A model generated the notes under the pieces. That model was given only the letters and a program-made list of their open reading frames with translations, searched no databases and had not been told where the DNA came from. A stretch of 64,000 nt of DNA from Acephala macrosclerotiorum. Its lineage: Eukaryota; Ascomycota; Leotiomycetes; Helotiales; Mollisiaceae. Positions 34,190-45,998 of this stretch are shown here, in pieces. Made by a program: the position numbers and the translations under genes. The stretch's first letter is position 1, and each line of letters begins with the position of its first letter. The stretch is from positions 851,237 through 915,236 of the forward strand of contig MU119203.1 of NCBI GenBank assembly GCA_014904845.1. Reading direction: 5' to 3'.

Positions 34190-36448
34190 ATGTTGTCGAC
34201 GCCGTCCGGATTAGGAGGTAATAATAACAACCCCGAGCTGCCTCCTCCGCCAGCATACAAGATCACTAGGGGCCATTCGTGCGTTCTCTGTCAGCAGCGG
34301 AAGGTTCGATGCGATCGTCAGAAACCTTGCACCAACTGCATTAAAGCACGTGCCGAGTGCATTCCAAGTGCTCCGACACTACCGAGGAGAAGAAGGAGGA
34401 AATTGGCGGAGACTGATATTGTTGGGAGGTTGAAGAGAGCGGAAGATTTGTTGCGGAAGAATGGAGTCAAGATTGATGATGACGATGAAGCGGAAGAGCA
34501 GCGTAATGAGGAGCCATCATATTCTCGACCAGAAAGGGAGCCTGTTTTGAGTATGTCGGGTCCTAGGCGTCGTTATTTACCTCCGGGAGCTCTCTTCAAA
34601 GACAAGGAGAACTCTCACTATGTTGAAAAGTATGAGAGCCTATTCTGTCAAAATACTTATACTGACTTGGTCACGTTTAGTACTCTGTGGGAGAACTTGC
34701 GTGATGAGATCCAGGATCCCAAGGATGCATTGCAAGGCTCGTCTGATTCTGATGAGACCAGCGAGACTCTGTATCCCCATGCCGAGACGTTGCTCGTCGG
34801 TTATGGTTCTCACTCGGCGGACTTGAGCGCGTTGCATCCACCAGCAGTGCAGATCTTTAGGATGTGGCAGACGTTCTTAGTCAATGTCAATCCATTGGTG
34901 AAGATGTTCCATGCCCCTACCATCCAGCAACTCATTCTTGATGCAAGCGGCAATTTGGAGAACATTCCAAGGCATACCGAGGCTTTGATGTTTGCCATCT
35001 ACTTTCTAGCAGTAACTTCGTTGACGACTGAGGACTGCCAGAGCATGTTCGAAGCGTCAAGAAACCAGCTCTTAGCGAAGTACTCTCATGGCACCCAGCA
35101 AGCACTCATCAACGCAAGGTTCTTGAAGTCTCTCAATATCTTGACACTTCAGTCTCTTGTGCTCTACCTTCTTGGAGTTCGAAAATGCTACGATCCTCAC
35201 TCTTTATGGATTCTCACTGGTGTCTGCGTCCGAATCTCACAGCGTCTGGGCCTTCATCGCGATGGTTCAAATCACAAAATTTCTCCATTTGATGCAGAAA
35301 TCAGACGACGAACATGGTGGCAAATTGTCTGCCTCGACGGACATTCGTCAAAACTTGCTGGGGCTGGCTTCCCCGGCTGGCTTGCAAAATTTGACACCAA
35401 GATCCCTCTCAACATTAGCGACAGCGATATGAGTCCAACTATGAAGGAGCCGCCAAAGGAGAAAGAAGGAGCTACCGAGATGTTATTCTGCTGCCTAAGG
35501 TATGAGACTGCACAAGCAATTCGATGCACTAGAAAGATCGGCGGCAAACACGGCGGCTGGCACGTCACTCCGAACCCAGAAGTCATCCCCGAGAAAGACA
35601 AAGCCATTGATGAACTCGAAAAGCGCTTCGATGAGAAGTTCATTCGATTCTGCGATCCATCAATCCCACTCCATCTCCTCGCGATCTACGTCGCCAAATC
35701 CGTCATCTGCACCATGCGAATCATGGCCCACCATCCTCGCCAATACCCCGACAAAGGAGCCAGCATGCCCCAGAAAGAAAAAGATATGCTCTTCTCCGAA
35801 AGTTTGAAAGAGCTAGAATACAACTCCCTCGGTCACACAACAAAATGCATCCAAGGTTTCCTCTGGCACACAACCTCCCACTTCCAATTCGATGCCTTTA
35901 TCTACATTATCAGCGAGCTGCGACATCGCACCGAAGGCGACCTCGTTGAACGTGCTTGGCAACAGGTAATCTTCTCCTATGAACACCGTCCTGAAATGAT
36001 AACCGACACCAAAAACTCGCTCTACGTTGCCATGGGCAGCTTAACTCTTAAAGCCTGGAAAAAACGTGAAGAAACACAACTACATTCCCAAGTCCCACCT
36101 CCCCGTTTCATCTCTCTCCTCCGCGCTCAGCGAAACATCCCTGATCCGCCAAGAAGACAGACACCACCGGAAAGACAAGATCATATCGCGAGGCAGAATT
36201 TGAGGACGGGGAGTAGTAGTATGGTGCCGTTGAGTATGGCGTATAATAATACGGCGCCGGATGGGTGGAGTAATGTGGATTATGGGTTTGGTGTTGATGT
36301 TAATATGGGTATCAATATGCCGGAGATTACGCCAGTCGATTGGGAGTATTGGCAAACATTGATGGATGGGGATTTGCCGCCTTATATGGGGGATGCTTCG
36401 GGGGCTGGGGGTGAGCAGGGTGGAGGAGGGGGATTTTGGCCGAGTTGA
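34190..36448 (+). CDS. Zn2Cys6 transcription factor with fungal-specific TF domain
   Basis: A single exon of 752 residues. The frame is open further upstream, but only to a GTG, so the first ATG (34190, MLSTPSGLGG) is taken as start. The zinc cluster has C31, C34, C41, C47, C50 and C57 with CX2CX6CX5CX2CX6C spacing, followed by a basic RRRRRK linker and a short coiled coil (VGRLKRAEDLLRKNG). The middle homology region (about residues 220-450) contains RRRTWWQIVCLDGHSS, characteristic of the fungal_trans domain. The C-terminus is Gly/Asp-rich, as in an activation domain. It is nuclear. Its divergent arrangement with the MFS pump, and the CGG repeat between them, suggest local control of efflux. 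Confidence 0.93.
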   Translation: MLSTPSGLGGNNNNPELPPPPAYKITRGHSCVLCQQRKVRCDRQKPCTNCIKARAECIPSAPTLPRRRRRKLAETDIVGRLKRAEDLLRKNGVKIDDDDEAEEQRNEEPSYSRPEREPVLSMSGPRRRYLPPGALFKDKENSHYVEKYESLFCQNTYTDLVTFSTLWENLRDEIQDPKDALQGSSDSDETSETLYPHAETLLVGYGSHSADLSALHPPAVQIFRMWQTFLVNVNPLVKMFHAPTIQQLILDASGNLENIPRHTEALMFAIYFLAVTSLTTEDCQSMFEASRNQLLAKYSHGTQQALINARFLKSLNILTLQSLVLYLLGVRKCYDPHSLWILTGVCVRISQRLGLHRDGSNHKISPFDAEIRRRTWWQIVCLDGHSSKLAGAGFPGWLAKFDTKIPLNISDSDMSPTMKEPPKEKEGATEMLFCCLRYETAQAIRCTRKIGGKHGGWHVTPNPEVIPEKDKAIDELEKRFDEKFIRFCDPSIPLHLLAIYVAKSVICTMRIMAHHPRQYPDKGASMPQKEKDMLFSESLKELEYNSLGHTTKCIQGFLWHTTSHFQFDAFIYIISELRHRTEGDLVERAWQQVIFSYEHRPEMITDTKNSLYVAMGSLTLKAWKKREETQLHSQVPPPRFISLLRAQRNIPDPPRRQTPPERQDHIARQNLRTGSSSMVPLSMAYNNTAPDGWSNVDYGFGVDVNMGINMPEITPVDWEYWQTLMDGDLPPYMGDASGAGGEQGGGGGFWPS

Positions 36449-36997
36449 GAAGGGGATGAAAACTTCATGTTTGGGTTACAAGAGATGGGACTTGAATAAA
36501 GGGTGGAATCCGCGTCTCGGGACTTGGTTGAAGAGCAGCATGAGGATAATTATAGCGACTCTCTTGACCGACTTTTTTTCCCCGAGAATGTTCGAGATCA
36601 CGGCGGTGATTGGTGTGGCTGCTGACAGACTCGTGCTGCAGACCGAGTACAGATCCAGCCTCATTGGTCACCTCTCATGCATCTTGGAGACGCAAACTCG
36701 AGCTTATGCAAGCCAATTCTACAATGATGCAATGACAGCACGAGGCTGCCACATTATAGTTGACGAATTATGACCCGCGTCTTCACGATGATGGTTGCGA
36801 CACCGGGTAGAGAGGTGTCTCAGTCGGACACCATCAAGTTTGCTGCGTGTTATTACAAGATGGTTCTCGTCCCAGTTCATCCTTTGTCTTGTTGGTTTAT
36901 AAGATTAGGAACTTCCGCCTTCGGGCCGCATCCCTATTTCGCTGAATCGCTTTCGAGCCGCATCGGTGTGCAACATCCCTGAGCCGCATCGCGAGTC
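36449..36997. other. intergenic, no gene seen
   Basis: Short uninformative frames only. This is the 3' flank of the regulator and the promoter of the following membrane-protein gene. Confidence 0.5.
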
Positions 36998-37852
36998 ATG
37001 GCACCCTTCCCAATCACCCTCCTCCCTCCAGAGCCTCATCTCGAGGTGAGGCAGAATGGAGCTCCATATGAAATCACGCTTACCATAACCCGCGCGACAA
37101 CAACACTCACCACGACCATGGCTCTCGGTCAAGCGACTCCCACCTCACCCAATTCCAACCCCCAAACCACGCAACCATCAACCTCAACCTCCTCTGCTCT
37201 CCCATCGGCCGCTGGAGGAGGCGGAACCAGCAACTCGGCCGTCATAGGCGCAATCCTCGGCTCTTTGATAGGATTCCTCGTTATCATGGCTTTTCTCTGG
37301 TTTTGCTGTACGGGCGCTGCTCCTAATTTTGTTTTTTGGCGTCGTTCTTCGTCCTCTGATTCGGATTCCTATTACTCCTATTCTGACGAGTCTGAGAGTT
37401 CGGGGTCGCAGAGCGTGAGGGTTAGGCGGAGAGGTGGAGGGGGTGGAAGAGCGGAATTTGGCTGGGGAGGGGGATTTGGGGGTGGATTCGGGGTTAGGAG
37501 GCCGGAGAGGGTTAGGATTGTAAGGGAGCGGGATGGGAGGAGGGTGAGTGGGACGGGGATGGAGACGAGGAGTGGTTCGAGTGGAGGGTATCGGAGGAGG
37601 AGGGCGGGACCGAGGAGAAGGGCGAGTTTTTGCGGGTGGCCGTTTACTAGGGTGGTGGCGGCGAGGAGGACGAGGGGGAGTCGTGGGACGAGTACTACGA
37701 CGAGTTCTGGGAGTTATGTGAGGTCGCCGAGGAAGCAGGGGAGCTTTTGGGGATGGCCGTTTGCGAGTACGGCGATGAGAGAGACGGTCAGAAGAGATGT
37801 ATGGATTGGGGAAAGGAGGAGTAGTGGATTGAAGTATTCTATTGATGACTGA
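36998..37852 (+). CDS. single-pass membrane protein with Arg/Ser/Gly-rich tail
   Basis: An unspliced frame of 284 residues. The order is a short N-terminus with LEVRQNGAPYEITLTITR, a Ser/Thr/Pro-rich linker, a Gly run, one membrane helix (AVIGAILGSLIGFLVIMAFL then WFCC), and a long basic tail. The tail has Ser/Asp/Tyr clusters, GGGGGR and GGGFGGGFG tracts, and two related motifs containing GWPF. The core motif and layout parallel the gene at 30192, so the two are probably diverged paralogues flanking the MFS/regulator pair. It has no signal peptide, so membrane insertion would be by the internal helix. Function is unknown. Low-complexity coding makes small undetected introns possible, but the frame stays open throughout. 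Confidence 0.65.
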   Translation: MAPFPITLLPPEPHLEVRQNGAPYEITLTITRATTTLTTTMALGQATPTSPNSNPQTTQPSTSTSSALPSAAGGGGTSNSAVIGAILGSLIGFLVIMAFLWFCCTGAAPNFVFWRRSSSSDSDSYYSYSDESESSGSQSVRVRRRGGGGGRAEFGWGGGFGGGFGVRRPERVRIVRERDGRRVSGTGMETRSGSSGGYRRRRAGPRRRASFCGWPFTRVVAARRTRGSRGTSTTTSSGSYVRSPRKQGSFWGWPFASTAMRETVRRDVWIGERRSSGLKYSIDD

Positions 37853-40547
37853 GGCGTGAAGGTCCCGGCGTTGATGGCAGATTTGTCGGCGTTCTAAGCG
37901 TGTCTGGTACTGGAGCTGTACTGAGTGACAGATTGTTCTACCGTAGCTGCGACTTTGGAGCGGGAGTTCAGGTTATGGTAGGCGGAGCGATGAATTATAG
38001 ATACATTTCATCGTTCCTGATCGATAGTTAATATGAATATACTAAAGCTTCCAGGACCGCATATTCCATCCGGGTTCTTTGACATATTTAGCATCTCGCT
38101 TCAGAACTCGTGTGCGTGCCTGCGCATTTGGAAAAATTTCCTTCTCACGACAATCTACGAATGTGCCACATTTATAAGTACATCGAAGAAGTCCCTTCGG
38201 AGCAAGACCCAATCTCTCCCCTACTCCGCGCTCTCCATTGCAAGACAAGAGCTAGACCCATGTGATCTCGATTTGCATTCCGGTAACCACATCTCACCCC
38301 TAGAAGTTGTAAATAAGCATGGGCTTGAAAAGGCAAAAACCTATCGTGATGTAGCCGTACAAGACTGAAAATTCGATGGAAAAAAGTTGACAAGCGTCCT
38401 CTGTCGCACACGTGTCCTGAAACCCGAATTTTGACAGGCTCCTCCGCCTTTGCTGTTGACTGTGTCGAAACGTTGCAGTTTCGTGGGAGGGAATACTCAA
38501 ACTGTTTAAGGTAAAGTTTCGAGGACCTCCAGAATCATGAACCTCAGGTTGCTACATTTGCAGTCAATAGCGTGAGGGTGCAATGCTCTTTGAACTGGAT
38601 GCTCTCTCAGACATGCATTTTGGGTGATGGCGATGGCCGCTAGTGGTTCCTGCCAAATTTGTCGAGGACTTCTCTCTCAATGGCCCCAACCACCAATAAC
38701 CTAGAATAAAGAAGAGAAAATAATGACAACGTTAGACGTGTACTTGTGCAATGTGCATCAGAAAATCCATTGCAAGAATTCTACTCGACTGCGGATAGAA
38801 TTGAATCTCTAGTTCCACCGTGCACCAGTGATAGATGTGACAGTCAACACAGGTGTGCCTTCCCCAGCAGTTCCTTGCCATCTCAGCACTCACGCCTTCC
38901 CACTACAGCACCTTCCCTTGCAACCCCTCAACCCAGAGCATAAACTCTCCCATCTTCTCTTCCTCTTCTTCTCTCCTCACACACAACACACAACACACCC
39001 ACAGCCTACCCTTCACCTGATTCACCTCGAACCCAGTCAATGCATAATTCCTGCCTACGAAACGTTCCGATAGCTGCGAAAGCAGGCCTGTAGGTCCAAT
39101 TCCTCTATTGTCCAAAGTACTGGCGGTTTAACTGGGCGGGTAAGCTCTGTCTGAATATAATACGGAAGGTTTGACACAACATGATGCTGCGTACTCGATA
39201 TCTTTGTTTGGGGATGGGCGTTGTTTTGTGTTATGCAATTAGCGGTTGCAATTTCGATGTCTAGTGGAGAGAATAGAAACGAAGAAAGGTACGTGATCGA
39301 AGCGAGTTAGTGATTGAATGAGTGCTAACTCGAAAGCAGAGAATCGAGCGATACGAGATGAGAAGAGGAAAGACTAAGCCCTGGAGGAACAATGGGATAG
39401 ATACAAGGCGAGTACAGGCCTGCGAGCAGAGAGAAGAGGGGCAGGATGTTGACCCCAACCCAAGACACGTCAAGAATGGGAAGAGAGGAGAGTAAGAAAT
39501 GATGCTAGGAGGATGGATGTATACAAGGTGAGTAGAAACCCCAGCCCCGACTCGATATGCCGAGAATGAGAGGAGAGCAAGAGACCATGCCATCCGATGT
39601 CCTTCGACGCGTTGGACAATCGAGCCTCCAGAAACTCAGACAACGAAGCCCTCTTGAATCGATACCGCCAATATCAAACAAGGTGAGCAACAACCATGTC
39701 GTTACTAGTATTGGGTGCCTGAATGCTGACTTCAAGACAGGAGTAGTAAGAAGAGAGGCGAAAAGGAGAAAAAGAGAAAATATCCCTCAACGCGTCGGCC
39801 ATTCTGAGCCTCACTATGTCTGCCACCTCCACAGAGCATATGGCGCAAGATGAGTGAAGTCTTACTGGAATGCTCCACCGAGTAGGGTGCTGATTTGAGG
39901 ACAGGAACGAGATGAGCGGAAAGGAAATCCCACCACTTAATGTTCCACAACGCGTCGAAACATTGAAACTAACTAAGTTCGGCCGTCAGCATCCGCAAAC
40001 AATCCCTTGATTTCCCTACTGGAATAGATGCACGGTAGTAACTTGATGACACTTGCAGTTCGAGCCTAGTGCCCACGAAGCTCTCTGTTCGGCCCTTGTA
40101 AATCACCCACCAACGCTACACAGACAATTTCGAGGCAAGCAAGGTCGAATACAACTGGGACATTGCCTGGCGCAAAGGGAGGGGCAGAGGAGAGTCTGGA
40201 TATCGGCGATCGTTCTCGAGAAACTCGTCCTACCAAAGTCCCGACAGACGCGGGACATTGAGAGCGGCCTTGGGAATGCTCCAACAAAGAGTTCTCGAAC
40301 TCTGAGGGAAAAGTAGGTCTCGTCCCATTACATTATATTGCATTCCACCTTCCGATATTTTTGTCGTTCGACGTCAATCGAGGGAAGGTGTTCTTATAGC
40401 CTTAGGCTGCAGGCTGGAACAACCCCGCTAGCAAGGGCCAGTGACGCTAAGATAATTGATAGCAGATTCACAGAATTATTTTCGACTGCAAACCGCAAAT
40501 GCTCAGAAACTCAACATTCCCTGCTCACACCCTCAGTTACAGTCGCA
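37853..40547. other. 2.7-kb gene-free interval
   Basis: No supportable gene. Three ACGCGT hexamers occur at 39607, 39790 and 39950. Pyrimidine-rich sequence near 38900-39010 and purine-rich sequence near 39280-39480 are low-complexity. The end is the SDA1 promoter. Confidence 0.5.
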
Positions 40548-42939
40548 ATGGGCAAGAAAAGGGTAGGCGCACTGGAGAAGGTTGATGCCGACCTGTGAGT
40601 CTCCTAAAATGTTACTCTAGTCCTGGGTCATTCAAAATCTAACCGTTTGTAGGGCCAACCTACAATACAAAATTCGACGAGACCCCAAGTAAGTTGCCAC
40701 AGCCACAATTGTCCCGTATGGTTGGTACAATACTTATAAGTCCCTTAGATCATACAGTGAAGACTTCCTGAACCAGTATGGCCAATACCAGTCTCAACGC
40801 GATATCTTCCTCGCCTCCCCTTCCACCGCAACCTCCACAGGCATAGTTTCCTTCCGCGACCTCATAGATTTCGTCGCCCACGTTGCGGACTGCTTCCCCG
40901 CAGATACCGCATCCTTTCCCTCAGACCTCAAGACCATCCTCACACTCCATCATGCCGAACTCGAGTCGGAGCTACGTGAAAAGATAGTTGGGTCTCTAGT
41001 ACTTCTGCGGAGGAAAGAAGTGATCGACTCTGCAGAGTTGTTGAACACACTGTTCCCGATATTGGTCCAGACACCGAGTAAAACATTACGGACGCTCTTG
41101 TTCCAGAAGATACTGGGTGATCTGCGCACAAGCAACTCCAAGCATATCAACCACAAATTGAACAAGACAATCCAGACTGCCCTCTTCAACCTCCTCACAT
41201 CCGATCGTGCATCTGCGAAGGGCATATGGGCAGTCAAGATCACAAGAGAGCTATGGAAACGACAAATATGGACCGACTCCAAAGCCGTTGAGATCATGAA
41301 GGAGGCAGCCCTGGCAGACAACGAGAAGGTCATTGGGGGTGGAGTTCGGTTCTTCTTGGGCGGTGACAAGGAGCGAGAAGAGATGGAGGACGATAGTAGC
41401 GACGATGATGCGCCGGATGTCGGCAAGATGAAGCATCAAATCGGTATCAACAAGAAAAGTCGAAAGTCGAAGCAGAAGCTCGAGGAGGCTGTCAAGAAAG
41501 TCAAGAAAACCGAAAAGAAGAAGAACCAGCCACACCCTCTGAATTTCTCCGCTCTACATCTATTGCACGACCCACAAGGATTCGCAGAAACGCTATTTTC
41601 GAAACATCTCCAGAACTCGAAGTCGAAACTGAATCTCGAGCAGAAGTTGCTTGTGCTACAACTGGTTTCGCGATTAGTGGGCTTGCATAAGTTGACTGTC
41701 ATTTCGCTTTACTCCTACTTCATCAAATACCTCACGCCAAGACAACCATCAGTCACTTCCTTCCTAGCTTCTCTGGCCCAAGCGACACATAATTTAGTTC
41801 CTCCGGATGCATTGGAGCCGTTGGTCCAGAAGATTGCGAACGAGTTCGTATCCGAGGCTTCGGCTGCTGAAGTAGCTTCTGCCGGTTTGAACGCTATCCG
41901 AGAAATCTGTGTGCGACAACCTTTAGCTATGAGCGATACACTTCTGCAAGATCTCGTCATGTATAGGAAGAGTAAAGACAAAGGCACCATGATGGCTGCC
42001 AAGGGTTTGCTTTCACTCTACCGAGAAGTCGGCGCGGATCTGCTCAAGAAACGAGACAGAGGCAAGACAGCAACAATGGGTCTTAAAGCAGGATCTATCA
42101 AGGAACGACGGTTTGGAGAGGAGGAAGTTGGTGGTATTGAGGGTCTGGAGTTACTTGAACAATGGAAAGCCGATGAGAGGAAACGAAAACGGGTTGAGAA
42201 AGGCCTCCCAGAGGAGCTCGGCACAGATGAAGAGGACGTAGACTCCGAAGATGACGAGGAGAAAGGGTGGGAGAATTGGGATGCAGAGAGTGATGCTAGT
42301 TCCGATTCTGGTGGATGGATCAACGTCGATAGCGATGATGAGATCGAGATTTCCGATTCCGAGGATGACAAGCCTGCTGCGAAGAAGGTCAAACTGGATA
42401 AAGCTGCTTCTGCAGATGCGCCAGACGAGGAGAAGGAGAACAAGGACAAAGTCCTCGAGCAGAAGATTTCCACACTCGCCACAACGAAAATTCTCACGCC
42501 CGCGGATCTCGCCAAACTCCAAGAACTCCGCCTCGAAGCCTCCCTCAACAAAGCAGTCAACAAACCCTCTTCTTCCTCTCGCGCTGCCCGCCTCAAAGCC
42601 TTAACCGAGAAGCACGCCGATGACGGGCTCACAGCCGAAGACATCGAACTCGCAGCCAAGCTCCGGAAGACTACCAAGGAAGAACGTATCGCTCTAGCTA
42701 GGGAAGGCAAGGGAGAAAGAGGAGAACATAAGTCTACCCAAGCTATTAGGAGAGCGAAGAAGGATAGTGAGGGCAAGAGTACGACGAATAGAGAGAAGGC
42801 GAGGAAGAAGAATTTCTTGATGACATTAGGGAAGGCAAAGAGTAAGGGAAAGAGGAGTTTGAAGCAGACGAGTAGGACGTTGAAGGCGCATGTTGAGAGG
42901 AGTAAGAGGGGTGGGAAGAGGGGAAATATTGGTCAATAG
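40548..42939 (+). CDS. SDA1: Sda1, 60S pre-ribosome assembly/export factor
   Basis: Exons 40548-40594, 40653-40688 and 40749-42939 give 757 residues. Introns are 58 nt (GTGAGT...TGTAG) and 60 nt (GTAAGT...CTTAG), both phase 2. The N-terminus is the conserved SDA1 start: LANLQYKIRRDPKSY, then FLNQYGQYQSQRDIF. A long alpha-helical HEAT-like region follows, with LVLLRRKEVIDSAELLNTLF. The middle carries a Lys-rich stretch, then the segment HPLNFSALHLLHDPQGFAE typical of the family. The C-terminal third is highly charged with acidic tracts, and the end is Lys/Arg-rich with nuclear-localisation character. Sda1 works in the nucleus on late 60S particles and is needed for export and G1 progression. 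Length and order agree with fungal orthologues. Confidence 0.95.
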
Positions 42940-43877
42940 TTGGTGTTCTGGGCAGATCGCTTGTTTGTTGCTCGATAGGTACACTTGAGAGGGCAAAAGA
43001 AGTGGTATCTGATGTCTAATCTGCCCTTCTAACTAAGTGGGGATGCTCCCTTAATAAAGTGATTTCACTGGTGCATCCAGACCAGCCTAGACCGCCCATA
43101 TGAGCCAATGCTCGGTCAAGTGTGCGGCTTCATTTCAACACGAACGATGTCTCAGTGCATTGGCCCCAATACCACCTAATTACGTGATCTCAACTGACAA
43201 CAGTATCTGCTGAGCCTACGTAAGAGACTCACGGGTCTTCTTACAAATATCCTGATAGAAAAGGGATACTAAGACCATTCGTTCTATGGAAGTCTGATGT
43301 TCATTCTCTTCACTGGGCAGGCATCGCATAAGAAGGGTGTTCATCCCGGTCCCGACTATTGAACACGAGCGCAAGTGTGCAAAATTCCCGACTTAACTAC
43401 CGGCATCAGTCTGAAGCTTTACGCTGTTGCTATCGAGCATATGTTTACGCCTGCATGTTCCAATCTGATTCGTGTCGCTCCAAATCGCTTCTTGCTGCCA
43501 AAAGCTTGTTGTATTATCATGTTTTGCTTGGTAACCGCTCCGCATCTGCCTGTTTCTCAGGCGAGAAGCATTATCTCTCGTCTCGTATCAGGTAGATAGA
43601 GTTGCAATGAGAATTAATTCTTAATCATTATCTAATATGTGCTTGAATTGAATATACACGGTGCCAATTTGTGTTGGGATATTAATTAGTGATATCTAGT
43701 TGTTCTTCCCTGTGCACACATGTGCACACGGTCCGAAAGTCGTCGCTCAGAAGGACTTTTGTTTGCGCCATCTGTCGCAGTAACATGCTGCAGCAATCAG
43801 AATGGAGCTAGCTTGTAGCTTCCTAGTTCGAACATATCATCGTTTTGTGATTTTCAATTCCCCCAACTAGGGAAAGT
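42940..43877. other. intergenic between convergent genes, no gene seen
   Basis: Terminator-side DNA of SDA1 and the ankyrin gene. Only short frames occur; CACATGTGCACAC-like direct repeats lie near 43715-43730. Confidence 0.5.
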
Positions 43878-45878
43878 CTAAGCTAACCTGGGAGCCTGGA
43901 AGCCCCAATTTGATTTCTGCGTGTCGCCAAAGGTTCTCTCGCTCTCTCCTGAATCAGCAAGCCAGAATACATCTTCTTCATCCTCTTCAGGCTCCTCTTG
44001 AATTGTTATGTCAAATCCAGCTTTGTTCAATGCGTTGACGTAGGTCATGTAGGCCTCTTCGCCTTCATTTTTGGCGACATCAGCTGGCGTTACTGCTAGA
44101 TTCTCTAGGCCTTCCGGCACTATACATGAAGTTGCCGTCGAGACTATATGAGGGTCGGCGCCATGTTGAAGGATAAGGTCCAACATGGTAGAGCTACCCA
44201 TGCTTGCGGCCTCATGCAGCAAAGTCCAGCCTCGAACATCTTTGTTGTTGATGAAATTCGGCTGAAGATATTTCGCAAGTTCAAGAAATGTCTCCACGTT
44301 CTCGAATCTCACAGCACATCTTATTGGCATCCAGTTCATATGCGTAAGTAGTGTGACAGAGCTTCCTCTCTTGACTAAAGCGGTGACATCGTTTGCGGTC
44401 CCAAACGCCGCTGCTCTATGCATGGCAGTCCAGCCATCTACATCCCGGATATCGAACTCCGAGAATGTCGACGAGGATAGAAGCTCCAAGTATTCAACGC
44501 AAGGGTCGTCTGTTTTATGAATCCATTTGAATCCAAATAAATTGAAAGCAGGCGTCCATCCTTTGGCGCTGATGTGGTCCACTCTCGCGCCTCTCGTGAT
44601 AAAAAGCCTGGCGATGTCGATTTTCCGACTTGCGAATGCCCATTCTAATGGGCTCCTTGAACATAATCAGTATGAAACATTCTCAATGTTGTAGTAATAC
44701 ATACGTCATGAATTGTCCGAATGGTGCGTTGACATCAGCCCCTGAAGCCAGGATGGTTTGGACGAGTTCCTGCGATCCGTTTTCGATGGCATACTATAGA
44801 AATGAGCATGTTGAAAGCCGAATTCCATCGGAGCATACGATACTTACTCGTAGAGGAGAAGAGTTCTGAGGGGTAACATCATTTGGACTCGCCTGCCCTG
44901 TACGGAAAAGCTCCCTGACCGAAAGTACATCACCCTTTTTGCAAGCAGTCATTATCGTTGAATCCTCTGGCACGATATTCTTCACGCTAAGTCCACCAGC
45001 TATAAATGAAAGTCCTAACCCAGCAATTGGGAATCGCCTCAAACGTAGATCTAAGGACACAAGCTTCAGTCCTAGAAGTCGGTGCAAACGACATCTCCAA
45101 GAAAAATTGTACGTCGTTTGATAATCATTTCCATACATTGACAGCACAGCTTCAATGCCTAGAAAATACAGCCATGACTTCTCGAGAAAGACCAAGGACT
45201 TCCAAAACTTGTTCTTGTCGTGGGGATCTCGAGTCGCGAGGCCGTTGAGCACAAGATTTTCTGGTGCCTTCCCTTGCTGAGCGTCCTCTTGCAGGGTTTT
45301 GCGAATAGTAGCAACATCCTGAAGTAAGATAGTGTTCGACGTGATTGCCAGCGACGAAGCAGTTGCGACAGCATGTCTCGATAAATTTGCAATACGGCTG
45401 GTTATACTTTAGCGGATTAAAGTTTTGACGAAAAAGTGGACGGTACGTACAGATTGATGGCAAGCAAGATGGTCTGCAAACTTGTTCGGACTGGTTCTAA
45501 TCGCGACACCACGCCCTTCAATTTTGATTGATCGTGAAAGACCCAGCGCAGACGAGTTTGTTTTTTGACCTTCCCATCTTGCTTGTACTTCTCGCAAGCT
45601 CCTTGGACTTCAAGTATCAAGGTCTCGGCTTCCTTCAGGGCTTTGGATAGATCTTCAACCTCGTTGGGGAGCAGCGCCAAATTATCATCACCGGCTTCTC
45701 CTTGTAGATTGTTGATGAAAGTCAATTCGGACTGGAGTAGGCTGAGTTGACGCGCGATTTGCAGGAATTCTTCGGGAGCGTCTCGAAATCGGCGAACGAT
45801 ATCTGTGGCAGCGGAGCAAGTGATAGCTGCGATTTGGATGAATGTGATAACTGCACTTCCCGAGGCAATTGCCTCCAT
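43878..45878 (-). CDS. HeLo-like N-terminal domain plus ankyrin repeats
   Basis: Exons 45878-45451, 45397-44848, 44793-44705 and 44655-43878 give 614 residues. The introns are 49-54 nt with GT-AG ends and consistent phases. Residues 1-145 (MEAIASGSAVITFIQIAAIT, then a heptad-rich helical bundle) resemble the HeLo-like N-terminal domains of fungal signalling proteins. A linker of about 180 residues follows, with a Gly-rich hydrophobic stretch (AGLGLSFIAGGLS). From about residue 310, ankyrin repeats appear, e.g. DVDGWTAMHRAAAFG and DVRGWTLLHEAASMG. The C-terminus is acidic (EEPEEDEED). Such proteins are linked to heterokaryon incompatibility or programmed cell death. There is no NTPase domain, unlike full NLRs. 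An in-frame ATG 120 nt upstream is less likely as the start. Confidence 0.85.
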
Positions 45879-45998
45879 CGTATCCGTTTCTCTGCTAGTT
45901 GTGTTGTTGAAGAAGTTCTTTTCAACAGGGCCGCCCCCTGTGGAGGTGTGGCATGTCATTTTATTGAGATCGCACAAGATTGAATAGTCGACAACCAT

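Noticed and set aside
39607..39955. Three ACGCGT boxes spaced about 170 bp as a regulatory cluster
   Set aside because: The hexamer is expected about 15 times in a window this size and no gene start is near; clustering may be chance.
42018..42776. Long Ser-rich leftward frame of about 250 residues inside SDA1
   Set aside because: It is the antisense shadow of the Glu/Asp/Lys-rich end of Sda1, on which homology and splicing agree.
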